Source: Notoacmeibacter marinus (GTDB lineage Bacteria > Pseudomonadota > Alphaproteobacteria > Rhizobiales > Rhizobiaceae). From it: a stretch of 64,000 bases of DNA. The stretch's first letter is position 1. The number at the start of each line of letters is the position of its first letter. The position numbers and the translations under genes are program-made. Positions 36,759-45,790 of this stretch are shown one piece after another. The stretch is from positions 434,001-498,000 of the forward strand of contig NZ_NBYO01000003.1 in assembly GCF_002238045.1 (NCBI RefSeq). The letters are read 5' to 3'. The notes beneath the pieces were generated by a model. The model worked only from the letters and a program-made list of their open reading frames with translations. It made no database searches and was not told where the DNA came from.

Positions 36759-38645
36759 CTATGCAATCTGAGGCTGCGTCGTCTCTGATGTGGGCGGGCG
36801 AGATGGCCGATATCCATCGACATACTCGCCCAGCAGTCGAATCACCGCTGCCTCATCGCAGGCGTCGATCATGCCGGCCAACCTTTCAAGCAGATCGTCC
36901 GGCGGCGTCGGCGCTCCTTCCTGCGCGCGCAGGATCTTGGAATGGGGCGTTGGCAGGCTGTCGTTGCCAATCAACAGTTCCTCGTAGAGCTTTTCACCCG
37001 GTCGCAGTCCCGTGATCTGGATCGCAATGTCACCGTCCGGGGTGTCTTCATCCCTGACAGTCATTCCGGACAGCTCGATCATGCGGCGGGCCAGGTCGAC
37101 GATACGCACCGGCTCGCCCATATCGAGCAGAAACACTTCGGCGCCTTCTGCAAACGCGCCCGCCAGCATCACAAGGCGGGCGGCTTCGGGGATGGACATG
37201 AAATAGCGCGTCACGTTCGGATCGGTCACAGTCACCGGACCGCCGGCCTCGATCTGCTCCCGGAACAGCGGAATGACCGAGCCGGAAGAGCCGATGACAT
37301 TGCCGAAGCGAACCGTGGCGTAGGTCGTCGCCGGAAACCGGTCGTGATACATCTGGACGGCGATCTCGGCCATTCTCTTCGTTGCCCCCATGACATTGGT
37401 GGGCCGGACCGCCTTGTCGGTGGAAACCAGCACGAAGCGCTCGATGCCAAGCTCACCTGCCGCCCGCGCCGCGCAGGCCGTGCCGAGAATATTGTTCTTG
37501 GCGCCCTCCAGCACATTGTCCTCCACCATCGGCACATGCTTGTAGGCAGCGGCATGAAAGACATTCGAGACGCTATGTCGGCCGATCACTTGTCGCAGGC
37601 GGTCGACATCCTGGACCGAGCCGAGACAGCTCACCAGTTCAATGCCGCGTTCATCGGCAATCGGCTGCAACTCTTTGGTGATGGTATAGAGCGCGAATTC
37701 AGCAACCTCGAAAAGGACCAGACGGCTCGGCGAGACCTGCATGATGCGCCGGCACAGTTCCGAACCGATGGAGCCGCCGGCGCCCGTCACCATGATGGTC
37801 GCGTCACGATAGGCTTCAGAAATGGTCTCGGAGGTCAAATCGACATGAGGTCTGTTGAGCAGATCGTCGGTCTCCACCGGGCGTATGGCTGTCATCACGC
37901 CGCCTGCCCGGATCAGATCCACATAGGATGGCAGTTCCAGAACGTCGACATCGAACTCGCTGATCGTGTGAAGCAGACGTCGCCGTGCGGGCGTCGAAAG
38001 AGAGGGAATCGCAAGAAAAACCGATTCGAAGCGCCCGGACGCCGCCAGCGAGCCCAGCGAATCCGGGCCGAAGACCCGCAGGCCCATGATTGTCGCGTTA
38101 CGCAGACCGGGCTTGTCGTCCACGAAGAGAACCGGACGGTACTCGGTCGACCGGCGAAGCGCAGACGCCAGCTGAACGCCGCCCGCCCCCGCGCCGTAAA
38201 TTGCAACCGGTTTGCGGTCGGATCCGCCATGACGGCTCCGGTCCAAAACCGCGCGCAGAATAAGCCTTGTCGCCAGGGCGCCGACGAAAAGCAGAAGGGT
38301 GAAGATAAGCGGCACGGTGCGCGGTGCGCCGAGCCAGAACAACACGTTCGCAAAGAAGACGGTCACGCCAATGCCGACGGCCCATATGGCCGTCCGCAGC
38401 ACCGCATTGCTGCCGAAGGTTGAAAGCTGGACCCTGTGGAGCCGTAGTGCGACCCCAAGCAGAATGGAAAGTCCCGTTGCCAGCAAGATCGCGTTTATGC
38501 TGTTCAGCACCCAGAATCGGGGTGTGAAGTCGTTGAGCCGCAGCATCATGGCGGCAATCCAGCAAAACGGCACCAGCAAGATATCCACGGCCAGCAGAAG
38601 CACGGCCTTCTGGCGTCGTGTCAGTCTGTCAGCATACCGATGCAT
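36759..38645 (-). CDS. Nucleotide-sugar 4,6-dehydratase (FlaA1/CapD/PglF/WbpM family)
   Basis: Membrane-anchored dehydratase predicted to convert UDP-GlcNAc to the 4-keto-6-deoxy sugar. The 628-aa protein has four N-terminal membrane helices and a first Rossmann region (AIYGAGAGGVQLASAL). The catalytic SDR domain has TGAGGSIGSELCRRI, FHAAAYKHVPMVEDN and the triad region STDKAVRPTNVMGATKR, where Met replaces the usual SDR Tyr, as in FlaA1-type enzymes. It is the last of four coupled genes with a phosphoglycosyl transferase, an acetyltransferase and an aminotransferase. That set matches PglF/E/D/C and suggests N,N'-diacetylbacillosamine. Confidence 0.9.
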   Translation of the reverse strand: MHRYADRLTRRQKAVLLLAVDILLVPFCWIAAMMLRLNDFTPRFWVLNSINAILLATGLSILLGVALRLHRVQLSTFGSNAVLRTAIWAVGIGVTVFFANVLFWLGAPRTVPLIFTLLLFVGALATRLILRAVLDRSRHGGSDRKPVAIYGAGAGGVQLASALRRSTEYRPVLFVDDKPGLRNATIMGLRVFGPDSLGSLAASGRFESVFLAIPSLSTPARRRLLHTISEFDVDVLELPSYVDLIRAGGVMTAIRPVETDDLLNRPHVDLTSETISEAYRDATIMVTGAGGSIGSELCRRIMQVSPSRLVLFEVAEFALYTITKELQPIADERGIELVSCLGSVQDVDRLRQVIGRHSVSNVFHAAAYKHVPMVEDNVLEGAKNNILGTACAARAAGELGIERFVLVSTDKAVRPTNVMGATKRMAEIAVQMYHDRFPATTYATVRFGNVIGSSGSVIPLFREQIEAGGPVTVTDPNVTRYFMSIPEAARLVMLAGAFAEGAEVFLLDMGEPVRIVDLARRMIELSGMTVRDEDTPDGDIAIQITGLRPGEKLYEELLIGNDSLPTPHSKILRAQEGAPTPPDDLLERLAGMIDACDEAAVIRLLGEYVDGYRPSRPPTSETTQPQIA

Positions 38646-39855
38646 TATGCAGCCGCTCCGGGCTCAAATCAAAGGAAGGAACTGTCAGACCCGGATGGAC
38701 AAGAAAGGTCAGGCTTGTTTCACCCATCCGTTTCGCTGTCGGCAGCCGTTCCGCCGGGCGGCAGCCATATCCATCGAACGCCTTTTCGAGATAGATTTCG
38801 GAGCAGCTTCCCTGCATGCAGGCGACGCCTTGCTCCTGCAAATGGCGGAGAATCCCGTCCCGATCGGCTCGATCTCCGGGCAGTCGTTCCGGTACGACAA
38901 AAGCGGTAAATCGGTACCATGCGTGACGGAATGAGTAATTCTGCATAGCCACCGCCTCATCGGACAGAAACGGGGGTGGAAGCTGTAGAAACCCGTCCGG
39001 ACCGCTATAAGGCGACAGCGCATCGTAAAGGCGGTCGGCATTTTTGCTGCGATCGGCATTCCACTGCTCCATCCGCCGAAGCTGAATACGGCCTATCGCC
39101 GCTTGCATCTCGATCATCCGGCCATTCATGCCGATGGATTCGTGCAGCCAACGAAATCCGGGCGGATGGTCGCGTTCATAAACCGCCTCATAACTCTTGC
39201 CATGGTCCTTGAACGCCCACATGCGACGCCATAAAGCCTCGTCATCGCACGTGACCATGCCGCCTTCACCACCGGTGGTCATGATCTTGTCCTGGCAGAA
39301 GGACCAGGCCGCGACATCGCCGAGGCCGCCAACCGGGCGTCCCTTGTAGAGCGCACCATGCGCCTGCGCGCAGTCCTCAATCAGGAAGACTTCATCGCCA
39401 ACCATCTGTCGAATGGCGTCCATATCGCAGGGCAGTCCGGCAAGGTGAACGCAGATGACGGCGCGCGTCCTTGGGGTCATCGCCGCCGCGATCGTATCCG
39501 GCTCCAGATTACCGCTCACAGCGCCGACATCGGCGAAGACCGGTTTCGCGCCAGCCTGGATCACGCATGAGGCCGATGCGATGAAACTGCGGGGCGTAAC
39601 GATCACCTCATCGTCGGCATCGCCGCCATTGGCCGTGCCGATGCGAAGGCCATGAAGCGCAAGTTCCAAAGCGACCGTTCCGTTCGCGACTGCGATAGCG
39701 TGATCGGTGGCGGCGAATGCGGCAAATTCGTCCTCGAACCGGCGGCATTCCTCTCCGGTCCAGTAATTGACCTTGTTGGACAGCAGAACGCGGCTGACCG
39801 CCTCCGCCTCCTCTTCGGTAAAGTTCGGCCAGGGGGCCATTGCAGACCCCGTCAC
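38629..39855 (-). CDS. DegT/DnrJ/EryC1/StrS sugar aminotransferase
   Basis: PLP-dependent aminotransferase acting on keto nucleotide-sugars, 408 aa. The Schiff-base lysine lies in WSFCQDKIMTTGGEGG. Other conserved blocks are KVNYWTGEE near the N-terminus, VANGTVALELAL, TPRSFIASASC and IEDCAQAHGA. The GTG start at 39855 overlaps the acetyltransferase stop (GTGA), and the 3' end overlaps the dehydratase gene by 17 bp. The simplest reading is a 4-aminotransferase like PglE acting on the dehydratase product. It is the only sugar aminotransferase in the window, so a WbpE-like 3-amination role cannot be excluded. Confidence 0.9.
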   Translation of the reverse strand: MTGSAMAPWPNFTEEEAEAVSRVLLSNKVNYWTGEECRRFEDEFAAFAATDHAIAVANGTVALELALHGLRIGTANGGDADDEVIVTPRSFIASASCVIQAGAKPVFADVGAVSGNLEPDTIAAAMTPRTRAVICVHLAGLPCDMDAIRQMVGDEVFLIEDCAQAHGALYKGRPVGGLGDVAAWSFCQDKIMTTGGEGGMVTCDDEALWRRMWAFKDHGKSYEAVYERDHPPGFRWLHESIGMNGRMIEMQAAIGRIQLRRMEQWNADRSKNADRLYDALSPYSGPDGFLQLPPPFLSDEAVAMQNYSFRHAWYRFTAFVVPERLPGDRADRDGILRHLQEQGVACMQGSCSEIYLEKAFDGYGCRPAERLPTAKRMGETSLTFLVHPGLTVPSFDLSPERLHNASVC

Positions 39856-40487
39856 GAGTTAGATCCGATTCGCTTGGACGGTGCCGCTGGCACACCCATA
39901 ACGGTGGTTCGGTCCGCAACATCGTTCACGACTGTCGCACCCGCTGCGACCATCACGTCCGCCCCGATATTTATGCCCTGCCGCACATTGGCCCCCATAC
40001 CTATCCAGCTTCGTTCGCCCACTGATACCGTGCCGGCAAGGTGCGCTCCCGGCGATAGGTGGACGGCATTATCGAGCCGGCAATCATGGTCGACCGTCGC
40101 GCCCGTGTTCACGATGCCGGCAGCGCCAATCGCAGCAAATGCTTGCAAGATGGCCCCCGCCATAATCACCGTTCCCGCTTCGATTGAAGAATGCGCCGAG
40201 ATAACGGCAGAAGGATGGACAATCCTGGGTAGAGACACCCCGGCAGACGCCAGTTCCTTGAAGAGCCGCAGCCGTGTTCCGTTGTCTCCGACGCTGACAA
40301 AGAGATCGCACTGAGCGGCCATTTCACGCCATTTGACCAAGGGACCGACAATGGGCCAAACGCCATTGGTATCACGGCTCCCAAAGCCATCGTCGAGAAA
40401 GACGACATCGCGCCATCCGGCCATGACGGCCGCGTCGGCAACAACCCGCCCATGACCGCCTGCCCCGAGTAAAACAAGCGTCTTCAT
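39852..40487 (-). CDS. NeuD/PglD-family sugar O/N-acyltransferase
   Basis: Left-handed beta-helix acetyltransferase, 211 aa. The N-terminal Rossmann-like part begins MKTLVLLGAGGHGRVVADAA, the PglD/NeuD hallmark. The C-terminal hexapeptide repeats include HPSAVISAHSSIEAGTVIM and VNTGATVDHDCRL, with the catalytic His in TVDHDCRL. The ATG at 40487 overlaps the upstream stop (ATGA); a longer reading into that gene is rejected. Placed between a phosphoglycosyl transferase and an aminotransferase, it most likely acetylates a 4-amino sugar, as in bacillosamine synthesis. Confidence 0.9.
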   Translation of the reverse strand: MKTLVLLGAGGHGRVVADAAVMAGWRDVVFLDDGFGSRDTNGVWPIVGPLVKWREMAAQCDLFVSVGDNGTRLRLFKELASAGVSLPRIVHPSAVISAHSSIEAGTVIMAGAILQAFAAIGAAGIVNTGATVDHDCRLDNAVHLSPGAHLAGTVSVGERSWIGMGANVRQGINIGADVMVAAGATVVNDVADRTTVMGVPAAPSKRIGSNS

Positions 40488-41074
40488 CGTTCGCCACGGA
40501 ACGGCGGCATGGTTGCCTCGCCCGCCGCGGAAACACCCGAACGGCCCATGACCGTCAGAACGGTCCGAAACAGGATTTTCAGATCCAGCCAGCATGTGCG
40601 GTTTTCGACATACCACACATCCATTTCAAACTTTTCCGGCCAGGATAAGGCGTTGCGTCCGTTGATCTGCGCCCAGCCCGTCAGCCCCGGCCGAACCGCG
40701 TGGCGCTTGCTCTGCCGTTCCGAATAGAGCGGCAGATACTGCACCAGAAGAGGTCGCGGTCCGACCAGACTCATATCGCCCTTCAGCACGTTCCAGAGTT
40801 CCGGCAATTCATCGAGCGAGGTGGACCGCAGCCAGCGGCCGAAGGGCGTCAGCCGTTGGGCGTCCGGAAGAAGCCGACCGTCGACATCGCGTTCATCGGT
40901 CATGGTCCTGAACTTCACCATTTCGAAGATCCGCCCATTCATGCCCGGTCTTTCCTGTCGGAACAGAACCGGCCGGCCCAAACGAAACGCCACCATGAGC
41001 GCCAGAACGGCCATCGGCGGACCAAGCATCGCAAGCGCGATCGATGATACCAGAATGTCCAGCAGGCGTTTCAT
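40484..41074 (-). CDS. Undecaprenyl-phosphate phosphoglycosyl transferase (PglC type)
   Basis: Starts glycan assembly by moving a sugar 1-phosphate from UDP-sugar onto undecaprenyl phosphate. The 196-aa protein is the small monotopic type: one N-terminal re-entrant hydrophobic segment, then RPVLFRQERPG, FEMVKFRTM, STSLDELPELWNVLKGDMSLVGPRP and RPGLTGWAQINGRN. The Asp-Glu pair in SLDELPE is the catalytic dyad region. It lacks the extra domains of WbaP-type enzymes. It is the first gene of the four-gene bacillosamine-type operon, which supports diNAc-bacillosamine as the first sugar. Confidence 0.93.
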   Translation of the reverse strand: MKRLLDILVSSIALAMLGPPMAVLALMVAFRLGRPVLFRQERPGMNGRIFEMVKFRTMTDERDVDGRLLPDAQRLTPFGRWLRSTSLDELPELWNVLKGDMSLVGPRPLLVQYLPLYSERQSKRHAVRPGLTGWAQINGRNALSWPEKFEMDVWYVENRTCWLDLKILFRTVLTVMGRSGVSAAGEATMPPFRGER

Positions 41075-41289
41075 ACAGCCGTCTCACCGATCCGGACCAG
41101 TTTCGCTCACTCCTTTGACATGTCGAATCACGCTTCGGCAAATCGAGCTTGCATCCGGCTTCTATAGGCCGGATCAGGCGCTTGGAAAAGCGAACAGGAA
41201 TTTCCTCCTCCCAGGCAGGGGTGGACGAGGCTTTCCGACGCGTTCAGAATCGTCGCAAGAACGCTCAGACCGGATTGGATCTCAAGCAT

Positions 41290-41886
41290 ATGAACTATTT
41301 CAAGCACGAGAGTGCGATCGTCGATGATGGCGCGGTTCTGGGGGAAGGCTGCCGCGTCTGGCACTTCGTTCATATTTGCGGCGGCGCGCGAATCGGCGCG
41401 CAGTGCTCCCTCGGTCAGGGCGTCTTCGTCGGCAACGATGTGCGGATCGGCGACGGGGTGAAGATCCAGAACCATGTCAGCGTGTATGACGCGGTGACAC
41501 TGGAGGACGACGTCTTCTGCGGTCCGTCCATGGTGTTCACCAATGTCTACAATCCCCGTGCGGCGGTCGAACGGAAGACCGAATATCGACGCACAATCGT
41601 GCGCAAACAGGTGACACTTGGCGCCAATTGCACGATCGTATGTGGCGTCGAGATCGGCCAGGGCGCTTTCATTGCGGCGGGGGCCGTCGTCAATCGCGAT
41701 GTCAGAGACTGGGCCTTGGTCGCCGGCGTGCCGGGTCGCCAGATCGGCTGGATGAGCGCCCATGGCGAGCGTCTGGATCTGCCTCTGGAAGGCGATGCCG
41801 AAGCGCAATGTCCTGCGACCGGCGACCGCTATGTCCTGCGCGGTTGCGATGTGCGTCGCGAACCCTACGGTTCGCAGCCTAACTGA
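41290..41886 (+). CDS. Hexapeptide N-acetyltransferase (WbpD/WlbB-like)
   Basis: Predicted 3-N-acetyltransferase for UDP-2-acetamido-3-amino uronic acids. The 198-aa product starting [20 protein letters not shown] has the typical WbpD/WlbB length and N-terminus. Hexapeptide turns follow ([19 protein letters not shown]), then [16 protein letters not shown] and the CoA-binding repeats near [21 protein letters not shown] longer reading to 41149 has no similarity and is not used. It opens the plus-strand set with the flippase. It fits with the WlbA/WbpB- and WbpA-like dehydrogenases about 10 kb to the right. Confidence 0.85.
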   Translation: MNYFKHESAIVDDGAVLGEGCRVWHFVHICGGARIGAQCSLGQGVFVGNDVRIGDGVKIQNHVSVYDAVTLEDDVFCGPSMVFTNVYNPRAAVERKTEYRRTIVRKQVTLGANCTIVCGVEIGQGAFIAAGAVVNRDVRDWALVAGVPGRQIGWMSAHGERLDLPLEGDAEAQCPATGDRYVLRGCDVRREPYGSQPN

Positions 41887-42021
41887 CCAATTGTTGAGCA
41901 GCGACAATCAGACATAACAGTCACATCTGTGCTACTCCTTGCCCGAAGAAGATCGCTGCGGCCAAACTGGTGGCAATCGGCAATTGAATCGTCACTCGCA
42001 ACAATATGAGATGAACCGCCG

Positions 42022-43335
42022 ATGCTACGGCCGAGCATGACACGCCTGAGGGCCGCGACCACGCATTTGGTGCGGCACCCACTGCTTCGCGACGTCACGA
42101 AGCTGATGTCTGGTACCGCCATCGCGCAAGCGATCGGCCTCTTGGCCTCCCCTCTTCTGACCCGCCTTTTCTCCCCGAACGATTTCGGCATCTTCTCCAT
42201 CATGATCGCGATGATGACGATCATTGGCGTCTGGGCCACGCTGCGTCTCGACATGATGATCCCGCCGGCGCGCATTGCCGATGCCAGCGCCTTCGTTCGC
42301 TTAATGAATCTGCTCTCAATGCTATTGGCGCTCTGTTCGGCCGGCATCGTCTTCATGTTCGGGCCGGCCATTGCCCGCCTGATAAAACTGCCGCCGGAAA
42401 CCGATGCCGTTCTGTGGCTGCTGCCAATCCTGCTGGTCGCCAATGCCGCTTTCATGGCCATGCGGGCGCTCTCCGTTCGCGAGGGCCGTTTCTCGCGTGT
42501 CGGCGTGTCCGCAATCATTCGCGTCGGGGGCATGACCCTCTTCTGGCTGGCCATCGGCGCAGCCCTTTCGCCGGATGATAGATATGCCGTGATGCCCATC
42601 GGTCACGCATTGGGCCTATTGGCAGCCGCCGCCTATCTCGCGTCGAGCCTGCCAGCGCGCAGCCTGAATCTCCTTCGGTTCGTCCGGCCGCAGTCGATCG
42701 GGCGGGCTCTGAAGGGGCAGATACCCATGGTGGCGGCCGTTGCCGTCGGCCAGACCTTCTCCGTTATCGCCCAGCGCCTACCGATCTTTGTCATCGCGGT
42801 GGCCTATGGCCCTGTTTACGCTGGCTTTTATGCGCTTGCCGAACGGATCGTCCTGGCGCCATCCGTGCTCGTGGCGAACGCCATGGGCGATGTGTACAGA
42901 CAGCGCGCCTCGAAAATGATGCGCGAGGGTCACAGCTTCGCACCGCTTTTGCGTCGCATGGCATTCGCTACGTTCGGACTATCGGCCGCCGGCTTTGTCC
43001 TCCTCGGCCTCATTGTCGTCCCGAACATGGGTTTAGTTTTCGGAATTGAATGGTTGGGTGCAGCATTCACTGTGGCCATCCTGATCGTGAATGCCGCCGT
43101 CGGGTTCGCAACGACGCCGTTCGATTGCACATCGGTCATCGTTGGCGCACGGCGATATGTCGTTGGCTGGCAGACCGCGCGAGTGGCTGGTGTGGTCGCC
43201 TGTTCCGCTGCGGCACTCTATGGGGGATTGTCCTATGAAGTCTTTCTCATCGCCCTCGTTTGCGTTCGGACACTTCTGTATCTCGTCGATTTTATCGCAG
43301 TGAATGTGTTTGCCCGCGTTGCTAACAAGCCATAG
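42022..43335 (+). CDS. Polysaccharide flippase (Wzx family)
   Basis: Integral membrane protein predicted to flip undecaprenyl-linked repeat units to the periplasm. The 437-aa sequence shows about twelve hydrophobic helices and the family N-terminus with SGTAIAQAIGLLASPLLTRLFSPNDFGIFSI. A second half starts at GRALKGQIPMVAAVAVGQTF. It is followed by the C5-epimerase-like and Wzy-like genes in the same direction, the normal setting for Wzx. An alternative Met five codons downstream is possible. Confidence 0.9.
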   Translation: MLRPSMTRLRAATTHLVRHPLLRDVTKLMSGTAIAQAIGLLASPLLTRLFSPNDFGIFSIMIAMMTIIGVWATLRLDMMIPPARIADASAFVRLMNLLSMLLALCSAGIVFMFGPAIARLIKLPPETDAVLWLLPILLVANAAFMAMRALSVREGRFSRVGVSAIIRVGGMTLFWLAIGAALSPDDRYAVMPIGHALGLLAAAAYLASSLPARSLNLLRFVRPQSIGRALKGQIPMVAAVAVGQTFSVIAQRLPIFVIAVAYGPVYAGFYALAERIVLAPSVLVANAMGDVYRQRASKMMREGHSFAPLLRRMAFATFGLSAAGFVLLGLIVVPNMGLVFGIEWLGAAFTVAILIVNAAVGFATTPFDCTSVIVGARRYVVGWQTARVAGVVACSAAALYGGLSYEVFLIALVCVRTLLYLVDFIAVNVFARVANKP

Positions 43336-43350
43336 GGTAACAACCTCGCT

Positions 43351-44466
43351 ATGCTGATCAGCTTACTGCAACGCGTCATGCCATTTCGCCGACGATTAGC
43401 TTGGTCCGCAATATTGGGAATGTTCGTTGGTGCAATTCTTGTCAACAGCTTCGCCTACGAGCTGGAGCAGTTCAACTCCGTCTCTCGTGTTTTTCTGAGA
43501 AACGGAACAACAAGTCTCCGTTCCTTCAACACTGAGGGCCTACCGGTTTCACAAGACCCACGACAGCAACGGGAATTCATTTCACCCTTTTACGTCGTTC
43601 ACTACGGCCTGATTCATTCGAAAACATGCCCCCAGTTCGGTGAGGCATCGAGTTATCACTGGAAGAACGATAGCACGGAGAAATATTGGAACGCCCCTCC
43701 CAAAACTTTGTCTTCCGATATATTTCGAATCTCAGCAGATTGGGTTGTCAACAACATTGCCCGAGATGATAACGGCAATGCACATCTGTTCTACGAGTTC
43801 GATTGGCCTTACGCCAACCTCAACGGAGCCCCCTTGACTGCTCCGTGGTGGTCGGGCCTTACCGATGCAGTGGCAATTTTGCTAATGCTTCGTGCTCACG
43901 ACTGCCTCGGCGGCGATAAATATCTCGACTCCGCTAGAGACCTTTATGATTCTGTCGTCACTCCGTTCGCCGATGGTGGAAGTCTTACCAGATTGAATGG
44001 CCTGCCCTGGGTCGAGGAGTATGCCGACGATCACATTGCCGAAAACGATCTCTCAAGGGTGCTCAACGGCATGGTCTATGCCTATCACGGCATTCGAGCC
44101 CTCGAAGAGCGAGAGCAAGTCGCGCGTTACGCCCCGTCATTTCGAGCTGCCATCTACAAGAACGCCGACTTGTTCTCGAAGGGATACTGGTCCTACTACG
44201 ACAACATCGGCAACGCATCGAACATCAAGTACCATGCCATCAATCTCGCCCTGCTGAAAGACCCAAGAATTGCCGAGGAGGCAAGCATGCAGGTTGAAAA
44301 AAAATGGGCAATCGGTCATCGATTTCCAATTGTCTTCTACCTGCTAGAGGGCCCCCTTTCTGTTGCGAAAATACATTTCGCACTCATATCCGTTCTTATC
44401 ATATCACTCTGCGGACTTGTTGCTTCAGTTGGCTTCCACGTCCTCCAACGCAAAAAATCACGATGA
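43351..44466 (+). CDS. Membrane-tethered D-glucuronyl C5-epimerase-like protein
   Basis: A 371-aa protein resembling the C-terminal catalytic part of D-glucuronyl C5-epimerases. Visible family blocks are APWWSGLTDAVAILLMLRAH (about residues 165-183), LPWVEEYADD, SRVLNGMVYAYHGIRAL and GYWSYYDNIG followed by YHAINLALL. Hydrophobic segments near both termini (about 18-36 and 345-365) would tether it with the domain outside the cytoplasm. The likely reaction is inversion at C5 of uronic acids in the growing polymer. It lies between wzx and the wzy-like gene, 15 bp after the former and overlapping the latter by 4 nt. The sequence is more AT-rich than its neighbours. Confidence 0.72.
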   Translation: MLISLLQRVMPFRRRLAWSAILGMFVGAILVNSFAYELEQFNSVSRVFLRNGTTSLRSFNTEGLPVSQDPRQQREFISPFYVVHYGLIHSKTCPQFGEASSYHWKNDSTEKYWNAPPKTLSSDIFRISADWVVNNIARDDNGNAHLFYEFDWPYANLNGAPLTAPWWSGLTDAVAILLMLRAHDCLGGDKYLDSARDLYDSVVTPFADGGSLTRLNGLPWVEEYADDHIAENDLSRVLNGMVYAYHGIRALEEREQVARYAPSFRAAIYKNADLFSKGYWSYYDNIGNASNIKYHAINLALLKDPRIAEEASMQVEKKWAIGHRFPIVFYLLEGPLSVAKIHFALISVLIISLCGLVASVGFHVLQRKKSR

Positions 44467-45788
44467 AGCGCCTGGCATTTGTCGCACTTTCAATAATAAT
44501 GATATCGTTCCTCAATTATACGATTGGCGCGATATGTGATCGATTTTATTTCGTCGAAGGATTTCAATGTCTTGAACCCCAAATATTCGATATCGTATTT
44601 TTGTCTTTAATTGTCATAGTTCCATCTTTTTTTCTACCCACAGACGACGGCGGCGAAACAATGGTGCTCTGGTATGTTTATTTTTTTCATATCATGAGCG
44701 CTGTCTCGGGAATACTATATCTTAGCCAAATTAATTCAGATTATTATATATTTACTTTATTCTTTGTTGTCACATTTACGATCGGATCGCGCATAATTGC
44801 CAATTTGCAATCCAGATTTGTTGTCGTGAATCTCGACATCAAGACCGTTGAGTATGGCGCGGTTGCGGTGTCTGCTTTGGCATTGGCCACTCTACTGACA
44901 GTCTTTTCAATAACTTTTATACTCCCCAGCATTACAGACGTCTATGGCGTTCGTAGTGAATACAAGGCAGCAATCGAGACTACATCTGTAAGGATTCTCT
45001 CCTATCTTCCGATATGGTCAGGTTATGTTTTTGCTGTGGTGTGTATTTTTTTGGCCACGATATCTTATTTTCGGGGCCGTACGGTGTTGGCCCTCGGAAT
45101 TTTTGCTCTGGCTGCAACGCATTCACTGGCCGTTTTTTCGCTAGCAGCGTATAAAAGCGTGGCTTTCATTTTTTTGATTGTCCTGGTGCTCCTCTTTGTT
45201 CTGAGTAGAAGCAAATCCCCACTTCTTACATTTCTGTGCGGGTTGCTCGGAGTTGGCATTTTTGCGCTTCTTATCGCGGCGGCAGGATTTAACGACGACG
45301 GTTACTATCACTGGGTTCGTCGTTCGATGATCGCGCCGGGTATGAATGTTGCATACCATTTGGAATTGTTCGGGCTCTGGAACAGTCAGAGCTACCCGGA
45401 CGCACCGCGGCTCGTCAGTGAGACTTTCTATGGCACGAGCGGGAGCGCCAACACCGGCATGTTGGGCGCAGGAATTGGGCGGGGCGGCCTGCTGGGCGTG
45501 GCCATGCAGATGCTTGTGTTCTTTGTGTTTCTCGCTGTCCTGAAGATCGCGACAAGAAATGTCCCGCCCGCGTTTTCGATGGCGCTCTGCCTGCCGACCG
45601 CATATGCCTTCACCAACAGCTCGGCAACGACGACTCTTGTGACCTATGGCGCAGCTTTTATTGCCATCTTCCTGTTTCTTTGGGGCTCCGCCCTCGCTAC
45701 GAGATCAAGAACGCTCCTTCTTCGATCCGGAACCGGATCTGATCGCTATTTCGGAAACTGGATACAGACGAGAGTGCCGGGCCGCTGA
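44463..45788 (+). CDS. Wzy-like polysaccharide polymerase
   Basis: Polytopic membrane protein of 441 aa with ten or more predicted helices and a long periplasmic loop (about residues 275-335, containing HWVRRSMIAPGMNVAYHLELF). Sequence conservation in this family is low, so the call rests on topology, length and position between wzx and glycosyltransferase genes. The ATG at 44463 overlaps the upstream stop (ATGA). The first 500 bp are markedly AT-rich with many ATA and TTT codons, unlike the rest of the window, suggesting recent acquisition. Confidence 0.75.
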   Translation: MKRLAFVALSIIMISFLNYTIGAICDRFYFVEGFQCLEPQIFDIVFLSLIVIVPSFFLPTDDGGETMVLWYVYFFHIMSAVSGILYLSQINSDYYIFTLFFVVTFTIGSRIIANLQSRFVVVNLDIKTVEYGAVAVSALALATLLTVFSITFILPSITDVYGVRSEYKAAIETTSVRILSYLPIWSGYVFAVVCIFLATISYFRGRTVLALGIFALAATHSLAVFSLAAYKSVAFIFLIVLVLLFVLSRSKSPLLTFLCGLLGVGIFALLIAAAGFNDDGYYHWVRRSMIAPGMNVAYHLELFGLWNSQSYPDAPRLVSETFYGTSGSANTGMLGAGIGRGGLLGVAMQMLVFFVFLAVLKIATRNVPPAFSMALCLPTAYAFTNSSATTTLVTYGAAFIAIFLFLWGSALATRSRTLLLRSGTGSDRYFGNWIQTRVPGR

Positions 45789-45790
45789 AT

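Noticed and set aside
36942-38423. Open frame of 493 codons on the plus strand
   Set aside because: It lies wholly opposite the dehydratase gene and reads as His/Arg/Gly-rich sequence without any domain. Long antisense frames are expected in GC-rich DNA.
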